From the NCBI RefSeq assembly GCF_003573695.1, contig NC_039359.1, forward strand, positions 160,168,451 to 160,232,450: a stretch of DNA of 64,000 nucleotides. The letters run 5' to 3'. Every line of letters begins with the position of its first letter. Position 1 is the first letter of the stretch. Shown here one piece after another: positions 22,379 to 32,531 of this stretch. The position numbers were made by a program, and so were the translations under genes. Source of the DNA: Papaver somniferum. Lineage: Eukaryota > Streptophyta > Magnoliopsida > Ranunculales > Papaveraceae. Under the pieces are notes generated by a model. That model saw nothing but the letters and a program-made list of their open reading frames with translations. It searched no databases and was not told where the DNA came from.

Positions 22379-25300
22379 ATGGATCCACCACGACGGAAGG
22401 GAACTCGTATGAAAGAAACTAATCGAAAACCCAATGAGTATAACCCTGGAATTGCAAGTTTGGTTCAAAAGAAAGTGAAGAAAAAAACCGTCGAAGAAGG
22501 AGAATTCGCAGCCGCTGAAACACGAGAAATGGTGCGCTTAAGAAAGTAAGGGCTTACTTAAACTCACTCTAGTACTTCGATTTCATGTTTGCATGTTAAA
22601 TTAGGTCAGAAAAATCGAAATTGTGAATTGGCAGTTGCGACGCCAGCAAGGTATTATGTTATCGACCTTGCCGGATTTTCATAGTTAGGGTTTGCCGGCA
22701 GGCTCTTAGGTTGAAGAGCTTGCCCGCTGTTGAATAACTGTAACTGGTACTTGCAGGGCCGGCAAGTTATTCAACCTTAGACCCTGCCGGCGGCAGTTTT
22801 TTTTTTAACTGGGTTGGTTATAATTTTTACCCTGCCGGCTGTATTTCAAGTTTTTTGTGTCTCCTGATGCCTCGAATTTTTAAAACTGAAATGTCATTTG
22901 GATAAAACCATGTCGGTTGTTAATTGGCCGACAATGTATGGGTAATGGACCTTGCCGAATGGTTTGGTGAAAAATCCTTGTTTCTACTGTGTTCATATTT
23001 GTTATAAGCCGGCAGGTTATGTGAATAATACCTTGCTGGCTGCTCTTTAGCCGACATGTAATTTGGATATCGACCCTTCCGGTCGTTGTTCCGCCGGATA
23101 GGTTATATATGTCGACCCTGTCGACCTGTAATTTTTTTTCTTAATTGTTCTTGTTCAGGTTGGAAAAGGCAAAGAAGAAAGCTATGAAAGCTCTTAGTCC
23201 TCCTTCAAGACCTCCTCGTGTTGGTGAAAAACTCTTGACTTTAACACATCGAAGGGCATACGTTGTGCCGGGAACGACAAAGATCCGTATAACGAATGAT
23301 TCTGAACCACCATCTGAACCCAGTGATTCAGACGAGACTCCAGATGAAGACCAATCAATTCCATATGGTAGAAGAGGTGATGATGATGATGTTGATGAAA
23401 GCACTCCGGCTGCTGGAGGAGGTAACAATGATGATGATGATGGTGATGAAGAAATGCCTAATGTTGGAGGAGGTAATGATGATGATGGTAATGGAGATAA
23501 AGGTAAGACTATGCAAGTTGAAATTGTTGAAGAGGAAGAGGAACAAGAACAAGAAGAAGAAGAAGAAGGAGATGGAGATGGAGAACAAACTCTAGCTATT
23601 GTTGAACCCACCGAAGCTTTAGCTTCAACATCAACCGAAACCGGAACGAAGAAGAGGGTGATCACTAAACCAGCTGGTTCTCACATGCCTCCCCGTCACT
23701 TTATGCTTACACTGAAAAAAGGTGAGATTCCAAGGGGGACCCCAAGAGATGGTGGAAAAGTTCTTTGGATACAAAGACTCATGGGCATGTACGATCCATA
23801 ATACTATCGTAAGTAATCTCAATCCGTATTTTTTCTTTATTCAAGTGTGTAACTATCTTAAATTTGCGTCAAGTGTTTGTATTTATTTTCATTTTGTTTT
23901 TTTGGTATTTAGGATCACAAGCATGTCGTCTGTCTCATCAGGCGCCAAGCTTCGTGTTCAGTGACTAATACTTGGGATCTTGACAAGGAATGTGAGGATG
24001 TGAAAGTGATTGTCAAGAACTCCGGGTTGTGGCATGCGGTCGAGAGTTCGAATATTGAGCATGATAAAATTATCGTATCTGCATTCTGTGAGAGGTTATA
24101 CGGAGAGACTGATACAATGTTATTCCCATTCGGTGAGATAACAATAACTCCCGATGATGCTCAACATTTTCTAGGCCTTGAGGTTGATGGAAAAGCAGTC
24201 ATTGAGGGATTAGATAATAAGTTTCCTTTCAAGGATATTTACGCATTGAGCCAGAAATTATTCGGTTGGAATCAGATTGAGACAAAGTCTGTTCTTGAGA
24301 TGAAGGATGGTCGTCTAAGCAAGAAATTTAACTTGAAGAAGTTGAGGGACACATTATGGGAGACGAAGAAAATATTTGATAAGGAAGGAAGGGTGAACCC
24401 GGTGCGAATCAATGCTACCGCGTCAGCTTATTTTCTATACGTCCTGGGCAAATGTATCTTCCCCGACAGTTCCGGAAGCTTGGTCGAGACTAGTTACTTG
24501 CAACTATTGGATCCCTTAGATAAGATGCGTGAGTATTCCTGGGGTACTACGGTGGTCTCATTCTTGAACAATGAGTTGACAAAATGTTCTAGGGAACTCA
24601 CTAAGCAAGTTAACGGAAACACATTCCAGGTAATTTTATTGTCTAAATTATTTATATTTGCAAAATTCTCGTAAGATAAGATTCTTACTAAACTTTTTTT
24701 TTCCATAGGTTTAGATATATGAGCACTTCCCTTCTTTTTTCAAAACCAACTCCTACGTCAAAGTGGATGAGAATGTTGCGGTTGATAAGCCAAGAGCGCA
24801 AAGGTACAGTTTTAAGGGTACTCGGGATAAGGAAATGCCGCAAAATCTTATGGAACTCCGAAACGCCATCGACAAATTGATTGCGGAGGAGGTGATATTT
24901 GATCCATATCGAGATGCTAGAACTCAAGGTTTAATACAAATGAGAGATGAAGTTGCATTATACTATGGACCCTTGATGACTATGTATGATGGATATTCAA
25001 TGTGCGATCCACATCGGGTAATGCGACAATTGGGTTACGTCCAAGAAGAACCTCATTTCGATGAAGAAAAGCCGTTCTTTACTGTGAACATGGTTGAATG
25101 CACCACGTCCCAAAAAAACTGTTAACGTCTCTTACGATCCAACACCAACTCAAGAACATTGGGACGATAGACGTCGCCGTAAAATCGATGTGAGTCTTTT
25201 GGACGAGGTGACCACCGGTCATGAAGCTAGTGAGAAATACATGGTGTGGTACTTGGGTTGGGCTCGTCCTACGGTGATTAGGGAAATGACTGCTGAAGAA

Positions 25301-25743
25301 CTGGCTCGTAAGAGGAAGATGGCATCGAAAGACCCTGCAACAAGTCTTAAGTTCTTTGTAAGTATTTAGATTTGCTCTTACTATTTTAAGATTACATTAT
25401 CTTATCATTGTATTAATTGTTTGTTGTGTAATTAAAAATAGAAGGAGTATTTGAAGACCTTTGTGAAGGTGTTGTGTTGCGCGAAAGACAGAGGAGACCC
25501 TTTGTCGATTGAAGAGCAAAGCAAGCACATTGACTATGCTTGCAATGTTGACAATGAGGATGCCCATGAATTTTTCAAGCAACTTGAGGCTGAAGTAAAG
25601 GTGGAAGAAAAAGCTAGGAGGGAAGCACAAGCCAAGCTGAATGCTGATAAAAAGAGGCTCGTAGCGGTCGTGGTGGTGAAGGTAGCAGCTGTGGTAGTGT
25701 TCCTAAACGGGGCCGTGGTCGTGGTCGTGGTCGTGGTGAATGA
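22379..25743 (+). pseudogene. Plant mobile domain (PMD) gene of element A2, nearly intact
   Basis: Exons are 22379-22545, 23159-23808, 23913-24629, 24709-25357 and 25442-25743, all with GT-AG borders. Exon 1 encodes a basic N-terminus and exon 2 an acidic stretch (EEEEEQEQEEEEEGDGDGEQ). Exon 3 holds the PMD core with FPFGEITITPDDAQHFLGLE and FGWNQIETKS. Exon 4 includes GHEASEKYMVWYLGWARPT, and exon 5 ends in Arg-Gly repeats. Four lesions appear against A1: a 2-bp loss near 23762, TGG to TAG at the second codon of exon 4 (24712-24714), one extra A near 25111, and one lost base near 25659. PMD proteins are nuclear and some are transposon-borne; the role in this element is unknown. Confidence 0.82.
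22628..23135. repeat. A-family palindrome array inside PMD intron 1 (A2)
   Basis: GCCGGCAAG/CTTGCCGGC-type words in alternating orientation fill the intron from about 80 bp after the donor to 20 bp before the acceptor. Several pairs can fold as hairpins. Confidence 0.87.
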
Positions 25744-25904
25744 ATGCTTTCCTAGTTTATTTCTTTATGTTGTGGTGGGCAAATGTTAAAGTTAATGGTG
25801 TGGACAAATGTCTTTTTAAGGTTTATGGGACATATTTTCGGACAAAAAGTGTTGGATTTGTAGTTGTTGAATGAATGGTTTGTTTATCTATGTAAAGTTT
25901 CAAT

Positions 25905-26460
25905 ACTTATGACGGCATACTTTTTTTAAGTTACATTGCCGATTGTTCCAGGGCCGGCAAGGTTATGAATTGTCAGACTGTCGGCCCTGACGCCGGAAAT
26001 TGTGTAGTTACCAGGGTCGGCAAGGTAATACGATTCCTACCTAGTCGGATGTTTACTTGCCGGCAAGGTAATATGTTATCGACCTTGCCGGCTATGTGTG
26101 GAAAAAAAACCTTTCTCCTAATGCCTAAAATCGTATAAGGTCGGCATGGTAACAAAATTCATACCTTGTCGGCCGAATCCTAGCCGGCATGCTATTGACC
26201 CAATACAGTTCCGGCGGATACACAAAAGAAAAACCTTCTCCTGATGCCTATAATCATATAAGGTCGGCATGGTAACAAAATTCATACTCTGCCGGACAAA
26301 TCCTAGCCGGCATGCTTAAGACCCAATACAGTTCCGGCTGATACACAGAAGAAACTGGTCTCCTGATGCCTAAAATCATCATCAGGTCGGCATGGTAACA
26401 AATTTCAGACCCTGCCCGCCTGACTTAGTCGGCATACTGGTGAAATAAAACAGTGCCGGC
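25905..26460. repeat. A-family palindrome array between the two genes (A2)
   Basis: It includes the perfect pair GCCGGCAAGGT (26059-26069) and ACCTTGCCGGC (26082-26092) with a 12-nt spacer. A higher-order repeat of about 120 bp, carrying TCCTGATGCCTA and GGTCGGCATGGTAACAAA, occurs three times from 26110 to 26410. Confidence 0.9.
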
Positions 26461-26660
26461 GGATTTAAATTTCAAATTTTTTGCAAGTACAATTGCATTG
26501 ATTGACTTGTACTTGTGCACTATAACGGCCAAATTTGGGCACCAACCTATAAATACACTAGTTTTCTCTACAAAACAATATACACCTAGTTCCATATGCT
26601 CTCCAAAGCTCATATCATCATATACTCCATCTAACTCTCCCAATACCTCTACAAACAACA

Positions 26661-27168
26661 ATGGCTTCATTTGATTCTAATGAAGATTTGGCAATCACCA
26701 AAGCTTGGTATGCGGAAAAACGACTTAGACGTCAATCCTCCGAAAGGGTGGATTCCACGACCTTTTGGGCTAGGGTACACAACACATTTAGTCAAGAGTT
26801 TGGGAATCCTAACGCAAGAAGTGTTCAACAAGTGCACGATAGGCACCTAGTCATAGAAAATGCAATACTTGCTTTTTTAGCTCTCCAACCTCGTATTTTT
26901 AACACTCGCACATTAACCTTGTCCATTGCACAATTTGAAGTAATTTTGTGGTTTTTTTACGTAACCCATGTTGTTTAATCTTTCAATGAAACACCACTAA
27001 CAAATGTAAGTTTGTGTATTGTAGCACGAAGTCGTGAAAGCGCGCTACTTGGAGGTAAAGGGGGAAGCATTCGCGTTCGATGTAAGCTATCACTTCTTGG
27101 CCGAAAGAATCCCGGAGGATAACCCGGACTACTTGGATGTTGTATCGTCTTCGTCGGAGGAAGATTGA
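26661..27168 (+). CDS. Myb/SANT-like protein gene of element A2, intact
   Basis: Exon 1 is 26661-26939 and exon 2 27025-27168, giving about 140 residues. The protein starts MASFDSNEDLAITKAWYAEK and has TFWARVHNTF and RSVQQVHDRHLVIENAI, a helix-rich pattern with spaced Trp and Phe typical of Myb/SANT-like proteins of Harbinger-type transposons. The C-terminus is acidic (VVSSSSEED). A TATAAATA box lies about 110 bp upstream (26550-26557). A1 keeps the same gene with a frameshift. The donor here (GAA then GTAATT) differs from A1, which has GTAAGT two codons earlier, so splicing needs checking. Unlike the PMD gene, this frame is free of stops. Confidence 0.72.
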
Positions 27169-27399
27169 TGGCTTTAGAAGTTTTTGTATAGGTTTTGTGG
27201 GTATACCTCTATTTAAGCCTTCATGAGACTATAACTCGTCCACTAGGGTCGCCTAGGGGTTCAAAGGCTTGATGCACATGCTAAGTGCATTCGTTTTTCC
27301 GTCGACAAGGATTAGGTTTTATGTTTCAATCAATGTAGTAACCAAAATTGAATGAATAAAGCGAATTACATCTTCCCATATTCTGTTTTCTGTTTGGTA

Positions 27400-27665
27400 T
27401 AAGTACACGCCGGCACGGTTATAAATCCTTATCATGCCGACTACAGGTCAGCCGGCAGTGTTAAAAATTATGTGCATGCTGACCACATGATCGCCGGCAT
27501 TGTAGGAAAATTTTCCATGCCGGCTGTAAAATTCTGGCCCAAAATAGTCGGCGTATTCTTCATTCAAAGACCCTTCTGGCCGAAGTCGGCAGCTTATTCA
27601 AAGTAGACCTTGCCGACAACCTTTGGTCGGCACCTTATTCAAACGTTTACCTTGTCGACCTTATG
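27400..27665. repeat. A-family palindrome array between the Myb/SANT-like gene and the right TIR (A2)
   Basis: GCCGGCA(T/C)GGT, ATGCCGGCTG and GTCGGCA words recur every 20-40 nt. The counterpart in A1 is 9340-9615. Confidence 0.78.
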
Positions 27666-27916
27666 CATTTTCAAAACCAAATTTTTTGATCGAAATCGAA
27701 CTCATAAGACAGATGAAAGGTTTAATCTATTGAATTCATAATTACAAAATTTTAATCTAAACTCAATTAATTAACCTAATCAAAATTTTAGTATTAATTA
27801 ACCAAGAACATATTAGTCATTTAGAAAATATAAAGTTAAGGGGTGGCTCTGTTACTTCAAAATAATCAAATTTTGTCTTATTGGGTATACCCCAATTAAT
27901 TTGAGATACCCCAATC

Positions 27917-28776
27917 TCACGAGGTTTTTTTTATAGGTGGGACGTTTTTCCTTCGCTTTTCTAACTAATTACATGTTCTTGAGCAGTCAGTTGATCTAGA
28001 CTAGTCAAGTGAACTGACCCAGTGTTTTGTGAATTATTCCACGCATGCTAGCTAGCTGCTGCTGCATTCATTCATTAATCAAGACATTTTGATGGTGATC
28101 ACTGGTCAGCTCTTCAATTTTATAGACGTGATTGGATGTTGTTTAGGTAGTCCCACGTGGGGGTCAAGACTTGAAATTTAGTAGGTTGACATGTTGGTCA
28201 AAGAGAGTAGTCAGTAGCTAGCCTTAGCTGTTAGCAATGTAGGTCTAATTCTGTATTGGAACTAGGTTCGCCTAACTAAGCCAAATGTAGCCAATTGCCA
28301 TAGAACAATCAAGAATCAACAATGCACTAGTTACTATAATGTGATACGAGATTATAATTCCTGCACTTTTTGGATACTGAACCGTGGTGTCCACACTTAG
28401 TTTTGTTAGAATGGAAATCAAGAATTTTGATACGAGATTTGTTTGTGATTTGGAAACATAGGATGCTTTGATGACAGTTTGTAATGGTGCAATGTGTTAT
28501 CACGTTAAGAGATATCTGTCTCATCACTTGAAGGAAAAAGGAGAGGAGATTCTGTTTGACATCTCATTTGCAGAGGTACAGTTTTTGGGATTCAATCCCA
28601 AGGTGGGAATCAGTAAGTAATCACTGATCACTTACTTGCTTATCACTAAAGTAGTGATGATGGCACAGTCATACAAAAATAGTTATTTTTTTAATTTCAT
28701 TTTTTTTTTTATTATTTATTATTTTTTTTTATTTTTTTTTTGAACTGTGAAAGAAATTTTCTAAGGAGAACGCCAT
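27917..28776. other. IDD downstream spacer, unit 2 copy
   Basis: Matches 6815-7680 closely, including a CATTTGCAGAGGTACA block and CTTATCACTAAAGTAGTGAT. No gene supported. Confidence 0.7.
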
Positions 28777-29432
28777 TTCCACCCCTAGTTAGCAAATCGG
28801 GGTACGGAAAATATCGGAACGAAATATGTACGAGTATTATATGGATTGGTAAAAGTTAAATTCGGTCAACGGTTCGTGATTCGCCAGTAATACGAAACCA
28901 CATAATTATGTGCATAATTCGTTTTAGAGATATAAATTCGGCATATACTAACCCGTTGAGATATCATTTTTAATATAATCGCTCTTCATATACTATAATT
29001 TCATAATTAGCATGTATGTTGGTGGTACTGCAGTCAGATTGGTATATGTAAAATTTTAAAAGTCAAAAATATAATAAAGAATGATAATTTAGTGACGATG
29101 TTGCAAAGTATTATACAGGTCGTATGATTCGGTAATTCATAAATACACGTATAATTCGTTTTAAGCTGGAAATTTGCGAATCTAAATCGGGGTCATTGAG
29201 GACCTATGAGAGGGATGACTGGAGCTTTAGCCCAGGTAGCCTTCCCGATCCACAAGCCTAAATATTTTCATTTTTAATTCTTCTCAAGGTATTAGCCCGG
29301 GCCTATTTTTTTCTTGTCTTTTTGAGTACGTCTCTACTCGAAATTCCAGTTATACGACTGATACGTGCGGATTCGGTTGATACGAACGGATTTGCGAAAT
29401 ATACTCGTATGATTAGCGAAATTAGTAACTAG
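28777..29432. repeat. Candidate fold-back element with CGAGTAT motif
   Basis: The left end CCCCTAGTTAGCAAAT and the complement of the right end CCTAGTTACTAATTTCGC resemble each other. Both are followed by GAACGAAAT/ATACGAGTAT-type sequence within 60 bp. GATTCG-like words recur inside. No target duplication was found, so the limits are approximate. Confidence 0.4.
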
Positions 29433-29690
29433 GAGCTACACTACTTTGAGAAACTGAACGTCTCAATCCGAATCGGATATCAAACTATTTGTTTTTTTGT
29501 TAATATCCGACTCAGATTTTTTTTTTCCGATCTGAACCAGATGTAATAAAGATTAGTAATCTTCTTTAGGTATTACAAGCAACATTTGGATAACCCATTC
29601 TACCTCAAAATATAATGTCTAGGACTAAAAGTCTGTATTTCTCCCCGCATTTTGACCGGCTAACAAAAAAAAAATTCTTTTCTTTTTGGT
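29433..29690. other. Duplicated spacer of unit 2 containing the Harbinger empty site
   Basis: Resembles 17400-17502 followed directly by 19261 onward. The GGCTAACAA at 29663-29671 corresponds to the site occupied by the Harbinger-like element in unit 1. Confidence 0.65.
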
Positions 29691-30070
29691 TATTTTTTGA
29701 ATCCTATTATGGGGGCTTAAAGGGACTTGATTTTGGGGCTTAAATTACTAAGTGGAACCTAAATGTAATAGGGAGAGATCAGATTTATGTAAAAGTTCAA
29801 AAATACCCTCAATCATTTTCACTTATTACCTTTCTACCGTTCCATTAACTAATTAATCTGATCAAAAAAAGATAACTGAAAAATCATTAAATAAAAAAAA
29901 ATCTGAAATTCATTAAAAGAAAGAAAAGAAACCGCTCCCTCACTTTCTTTTCTTCTTCTCCCCGCCCTCACTTTCTTTTCTTCTTCTTGTTCTTCTTCCA
30001 TTCTTCGTTTGAAACGATTAATCGTCGATCCAAAAAATTTCTTCGTCGATTAAACTCATTATGTAAAACC

Positions 30071-30228
30071 ATGAGACCTAAGGAAAATCTAGGTCAATCT
30101 TCGTCGAATCAATCTCATACTGAAGCAGAGAAACCAACTTCATCATATAAAGTTCAAACTGAAGATCAAGAAGAAGTAAATGAAGGAGATGCACCAACCG
30201 CCGCGAGTCCTGATATGACAACAATAAG
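30071..30228 (+). pseudogene. First exon of a C-element gene, homologous in layout to PMD-element exon 1
   Basis: The exon begins at ATG 30071 (MRPKENLGQSSSNQSHTEAE) and ends TTIR at a GTATGA donor at 30229. It leaves two bases of a codon (AG), the same phase as exon 1 of A2 (AA then G) and B2 (AG then G). The leader shares the TCGTCGATTAA words. No downstream exon is present because the element is truncated. The frame upstream to 29987 is open, but the TCGTCGATT leader comparison favours the ATG at 30071. Function is unknown. Confidence 0.45.
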
Positions 30229-30299
30229 GTATGAACCCACTCTTTATCTAAGCGTTTTGTTGATTTCGAAAATTTCAGGTCTGAATAAACAGTTTCTGA

Positions 30300-30783
30300 A
30301 AATGCTTACGGATGGGAGTTCTTGTATTCCCAGTCGTAAATAGGTATCACGGTTGGGATTGATTGTTTTCTCAGCCGTTTATATGTTACACGGTTGGGAT
30401 ATCTTAGAATCCAAGCCGTTTGTAGGAGTTACTGTTGGGATATCTTAGAACTCCCAGCCGTAATATAGCCGATGCGTACGAGATGGAGAAATCCTATCCG
30501 CAACAAGTTGTATACGGCTAGGTTATTCCTAGCCGTATATTCTCCTGTGTTCGAATTCTTTTCAGCGGTAATATTTACGTCTCGGTCTTTCTGTCCGTAA
30601 CTTTGCTTCTTGACCGTGATATTTAGTTTCCTAGTCGTTTATAGTACTGTGCTGAATATCAAACCAGCTGTATTTACACGTATAAGTTTTTCTATCCGTT
30701 ATTTATTTTTCGTCTAGATCGCTTATTTAATTTCCTAGCCGTTCATATATTACAGCTTGGAATTTCCTAGCCGTTTATGTATT
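30300..30783. repeat. C-family palindrome array
   Basis: Variants of ACGG(T/C)TGGGA and TCCCAGCCGT alternate every 20-40 nt, for example around 30350-30470. The core differs from the A, B and D arrays but the layout is the same. Confidence 0.8.
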
Positions 30784-32155
30784 AAGGAAATTTTGTTTGG
30801 CAAGTCAAAAACGGAGCTTCGATGAAGATTTGGGAAGAAAGATGGGTCCCTAACGCATATATAATCCATAAAACTAAACCAATCATACAACAACAAGAGT
30901 TGAAGAGATAATAACATATCAGAATATGTGGGATCAAGAAAAGCTAAACCAATCATTTTACCCAGATGATAGGGAAAAAATCCAAGCTATAAATCCAAGG
31001 AAACAAGAGCAAGACATTATTAGATGGAGGCACCACCACTCAGGAATATTCTCGGCCAAGAATGTTTATAACTTTCCAGCCAATCGGGACCAAGACAATA
31101 ATGATAGCCGAGATTTCCCATGGAACAAGATTTGGAGAATTCAAGCAATTCCAAGAATAAGAGTTTTCATCTGGAAACTATCACAAAAAGTTCTTCCAAC
31201 TTCTGCTAGACTAGGTACTCATAATAAGGACATCGACCTGATTTTCCAGTTATGTAATAATCAAGCGCAAGAAACGGAATTTCATCTTTTCAGCGAGTGT
31301 CTGTTTGCAAGAGTTGTTTGGTTTGGTCTATCCCTAAATAATATAATCTCTAATTACATTTCCAGCACCTTTATTTCCTGGATTAAATGGTGGATTACGG
31401 AAACCAACTTAAGCCATATTCAGGTAACAACTTCCACCATACTTTGGTTCATCTGGAAATATAGATGCTCGGTAGTTTTTGAGAAAATCAACCCAGACAC
31501 AATCAATTTAATAGGGCAAAATCAATGGATTCTTACAATCTTCCTCGGCAAATACCCTTCAAAGCAATATAAAATCATAAGATAATTTCAACCAATCACT
31601 CTTGGTCCAACTTAAACTCAGATTGGATAATCTTCATTGATTCTTCATTTAAAAAAGAGTATTTGTCGATGAGATATGCTTTCATTCTATATTTAGCTGA
31701 TGAAGAGACTTTCATGCACCTATCTGCGGGTTTGGAGTGGGCAACGTCAGCATTCCGTGCAGAAGCAAAATCCTTGTTAAAGGCGGTTACGTGGTTAAAA
31801 GAAAATGTTTTATCAAGCATGTTCATTGTAACTAATTGTAAAGCATTGGCAGATAATTTAAACAAGGTAAGTACAGATTCTTCGTGGTCAGCGGAAAATA
31901 CCTTACAAGAAATAAGGACAATATTAGGCGATCTACCTCAAGCTAAAGTGAAATATATTAAGAGGAAGAATAACGCAGCAGCGGACTATATTGCAAATGA
32001 GGCAAGGATAGTAAAGCTACAACAAATGTCAGATAACCTGCGACACAAAGTTCATAAATCTAGTTTAAACTCTAATCTTTTTTGATAAAAATGATCTTGT
32101 AAATCTGTTGTACTGAATTTGCTAGTAATAATATGATTTTTTTCATCAAAAAAAT
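30784..32155 (+). mobile_element. 5'-truncated L1-type LINE, 3' end only
   Basis: Coding pieces run VKNGASMKIWEERWVP (from about 30801), a zinc-binding reverse-transcriptase tail domain (30926-31585: HSGIFSAKNVYNF, then WRIQAIPRIRVFIWKLSQKV and CLFARVVWFGL), and a type-I RNase H-like domain (31663-32085: FRAEAKSLLKAVTWLK, KRKNNAAADYIANEA). Frames are broken by a stop at 30915-30917 and a shift near 31590. The 3' end has a TTTTTTTCATC tail followed by A-rich sequence at about 32145. The endonuclease and the main reverse-transcriptase domain are missing. No target duplication was identified. Confidence 0.87.
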
Positions 32156-32378
32156 AAATAATAAGGTAGTGTTTACCACTCCAAAAAGCATAAAATGAAC
32201 GAAAATGATAGATTGAACACTATTATAGCTATTATCCTTAGGATGTTCTCTCGGGACAAGGTGCAGTGAGTCTATCACCACCCTAAAATGAATGAGTTCT
32301 TCCACAACCAATGAGATAATTTTAGACTTTTGGGGTAAAAATCGTGTTTGGATGGCAAGTTAACAAAGTAATTTCCGT

Positions 32379-32531
32379 TGTAGGGCTTTAGCCCACGGAT
32401 GTGCGGCCCAATATAATAGCTAGGGTTCTATTCCTATTGTATATAAAGGACTATCTATGTAACACACAAAAGCTGATGAATAAAATATTTTTCTCTATGT
32501 GCCTCTTTATCTTTCCCTATTATCTACTACA
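32379..32531 (+). repeat. 5' LTR of the decayed Copia
   Basis: Nearly identical to 48204-48356; differences include GGGCTTT/GAGCTTT and GAATAAAAT/GAATGATAT. It contains GTATATAAAGGA, a plausible TATA box. Confidence 0.9.

Larger units (their letters stand above)
22104..27916 (+). mobile_element. Element A2: DNA transposon carrying PMD and Myb/SANT-like genes, plus orientation
   Basis: TIRs of about 37 bp (22104-22140 and 27880-27916) start GATTGGGGTAT and contain the motif twice. The gene order, five-exon PMD structure, Myb/SANT-like gene and three motif arrays match A1 in inverse orientation. It is inserted in the duplicated IDD downstream spacer, which is uninterrupted near 6790-6815 in unit 1. 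No transposase gene is recognised and I find no clear target duplication. A1 and A2 differ by many point changes, so they are separate old insertions rather than a recent copy. Confidence 0.85.
29691..30783 (+). mobile_element. Element C: 5' part of a palindrome-array transposon, truncated by LINE-derived sequence
   Basis: The sequence has an AT-rich start, a leader with TTAATCGTCGATCC and CGTCGATTAA like those of A and B elements, a short first exon, and an intron with a palindrome array. It stops at about 30783, where a LINE tail begins. The far end is not in the window, so the TIR cannot be confirmed. Confidence 0.55.
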
